From positions 248,001 to 312,000 of the forward strand of contig NZ_JASXSI010000002.1 of the NCBI RefSeq assembly GCF_030315685.1: a DNA stretch of 64,000 nt. Direction: 5' to 3'. The notes under the pieces are model-generated. The model saw only the letters and a program-made list of their open reading frames with translations, did not search any database and had not been told where the DNA came from. Source of the stretch: Gordonia sp. ABSL11-1 (GTDB lineage Bacteria > Actinomycetota > Actinomycetes > Mycobacteriales > Mycobacteriaceae). Of the stretch, positions 63,039 through 64,000 are shown in pieces. Within the stretch, counting starts at the first letter, position 1; each line of letters starts with the position of its first letter. The position numbers and the translations under genes are program-made.

Positions 63039-64000
63039 ATGTCCGCACCCGAGACGTCGAGCGCCGCGCACACCGCCGTGCCGGAATACCGCAGCGTGTT
63101 CGGCGCCGCGATCCTGGTGCTGAGCGGGATGCAGCTGCTGATGGTGCTCGACGGCACGGTCGCGGCCCTCGCACTGCCCAAGATCCGTGACGCACTGCAG
63201 CTCTCCGAGTCGAGCGCCAACTGGATCATCAGCAGCTATGTTCTCGCCTTCGGCGGACTGATGCTGCTGGGCGGGCGCCTCGGTGACACCTTCGGCCGCA
63301 AACGCATGTTCATCACCGGCGTCGTCGCGTTCACGCTGACCTCGCTGCTGTGCGGTGTCGCCTGGGACGAGACCAGCCTGATCATCGGCCGGGCCCTGCA
63401 GGGTGCGTCGGCCGCGATCGCCGCCCCGACGGCCATGGCCCTGGTCGCGACGACGTTCGCGCCCGGCAAGCCGCGAAGTCAGGCCTTCGCGATCTACGCC
63501 GCGATGACCGGCGTCGGATCGGTGGCGGGACTCATCCTCGGCGGCGTACTCACCCAGCTGTCCTGGCGCCTGGTCTTCCTGATCAACGTGCCCATCGGGA
63601 TCATCGTGGCGCTCGGCGCGATCCTCGTGCTGCGCGAATCGCAGGGCGAGCGGCTCTCGCTCGATGTCCCCGGCGCGGTACTGGCGACCCTCGGCTGCAC
63701 GCTGCTCGTCCTGGCGGTGAACGAGGGGCCGAACGGTTGGGCGAGTCCCCTGGTGGTCGGCTCGTTCGTCCTCGGTGGCCTGGCGCTGGCGGCGTTCATC
63801 GTCGTCGAGCGGCGCGCGAGCAACCCCATCCTGCCGTTCGTGCTCTTCGGCAACCGGAATCGGGTGGCGGCCCTCGTCGCCATCTTCTTCGCCAGCATGA
63901 TCATGATGTGCATGGCGGTCTTCATCTCGCTGTACCTGCAGGGCATCCTCAAGTACTCACCGATCCAGAGCGGTCTCGCCGTCGTCCCGTTCGCCTTCGG
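63039..64000 (+). CDS. efpA: MFS efflux transporter EfpA, 3'-truncated by window edge
   Basis: First 320 residues of a 14-helix DHA2 exporter. Helix 1 reads MQLLMVLDGTVAALALPKIR (a D-G-T-V variant of the usual D-T-T-I/V), motif A GGRLGDTFGRKRMF, motif C GLILGGVLT. In mycobacteria EfpA is an essential lipid/drug exporter next to cysG, the same arrangement as here. The frame is open to base 64000; no stop is reached. Confidence 0.92.
   Translation, partial: MSAPETSSAAHTAVPEYRSVFGAAILVLSGMQLLMVLDGTVAALALPKIRDALQLSESSANWIISSYVLAFGGLMLLGGRLGDTFGRKRMFITGVVAFTLTSLLCGVAWDETSLIIGRALQGASAAIAAPTAMALVATTFAPGKPRSQAFAIYAAMTGVGSVAGLILGGVLTQLSWRLVFLINVPIGIIVALGAILVLRESQGERLSLDVPGAVLATLGCTLLVLAVNEGPNGWASPLVVGSFVLGGLALAAFIVVERRASNPILPFVLFGNRNRVAALVAIFFASMIMMCMAVFISLYLQGILKYSPIQSGLAVVPFAF

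Noticed and set aside
1..64000. tRNA/rRNA genes, CRISPR arrays and IS elements
   Set aside because: I read the intergenic gaps for tRNA-like cloverleaf ends, regularly spaced repeats and transposase motifs and found none; a tRNAscan/Infernal run would be decisive for small RNAs.

Overview
The window is a 64 kb piece of a high-GC actinobacterial chromosome, most likely Gordonia or a close mycolic-acid-producing relative in the Mycobacteriales. The reasons are an antigen-85-type mycolyltransferase, mycothione reductase, PII uridylyltransferase next to ffh, DUF2469 and DUF2631 proteins, GTG starts, ATGA/GTGA overlaps, and many starts placed 6-8 nt after a TANNNT-like -10 (leaderless transcripts). 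From memory, the order of conserved genes follows Mycobacterium tuberculosis Rv2918c to Rv2846c almost throughout (glnD, ffh, amidohydrolase, rpsP ... trmD, rplS, lepB, rnhB ... dprA, viuB-like, xerC, rpsB, tsf, pyrH, frr, cdsA, rlmN, dxr, rip1, ispG, map, mtr, mqo, chelatase, cobO, cobB, cobA, efpA). Accessory genes sit between these blocks. The genus is an inference.

Layout. 1-20.2 kb: 3' end of glnD, ffh, an amidohydrolase, the rpsP-khpA-rimM-trmD operon, a three-gene type VII-secretion-like cassette (7305-9056), a membrane protein, rplS-lepB-rnhB-DUF2469, yraN-comM-dprA, a saccharopine-dehydrogenase-like gene, a TetR gene divergent from an iron-regulated siderophore-interacting protein, xerC and an M23 peptidase. 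20.3-22.4 kb: rpsB-tsf. 22.3-27.9 kb: a cell-envelope lipid island (MFS exporter, PapA-like acyltransferase, mycolyltransferase, broken gpgS). 28-39.9 kb: pyrH-frr-cdsA, lapA-like, rlmN, DUF2631, a PuuE-like deacetylase, dxr-rip1-ispG-GNAT and a class B PBP lipoprotein. 39.9-43 kb: haemin ABC importer hmuTUV. 43-45.1 kb: map and a badly decayed cobQ. 45.2-50 kb: hydrolases, a molybdo-oxidoreductase/flavin reductase pair and mtr. 50.2-56.4 kb: mqo, GNAT, a chelatase-like protein, cobO and cobB. 56.4-61.5 kb: a DosS-like kinase and a DevR-like regulator on either side of a decayed AbiEi-type gene, then an acyl-ACP desaturase and a small Cys-rich protein. 61.6-64 kb: cobA/cysG and the start of efpA.

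How the genes fit together. Translation, RNA modification and protein-export genes dominate. The isoprenoid genes (dxr, ispG) flank the site-2 protease rip1. Iron acquisition appears twice (siderophore-interacting protein under an IdeR-like box, and hmuTUV). Late cobalamin/sirohaem genes are spread through 43-63 kb, but cobQ, the amidation step, is a pseudogene.

Three genes are pseudogenes as sequenced: gpgS (one frameshift and one in-frame stop), cobQ (two frameshifts and an internal deletion) and an AbiEi/DUF559-like gene (at least three frameshifts). The least familiar items are the 7.3-9.1 kb cassette, whose last protein ends in what looks like a catalytically dead deaminase-type domain; a shared promoter architecture upstream of rpsP and rplS; a perfect 15-bp inverted repeat at 5035-5076; and GGGACC/GGTCCC pairs on both sides of the devR-like gene. 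I saw no rRNA, tRNA, CRISPR array or insertion sequence.
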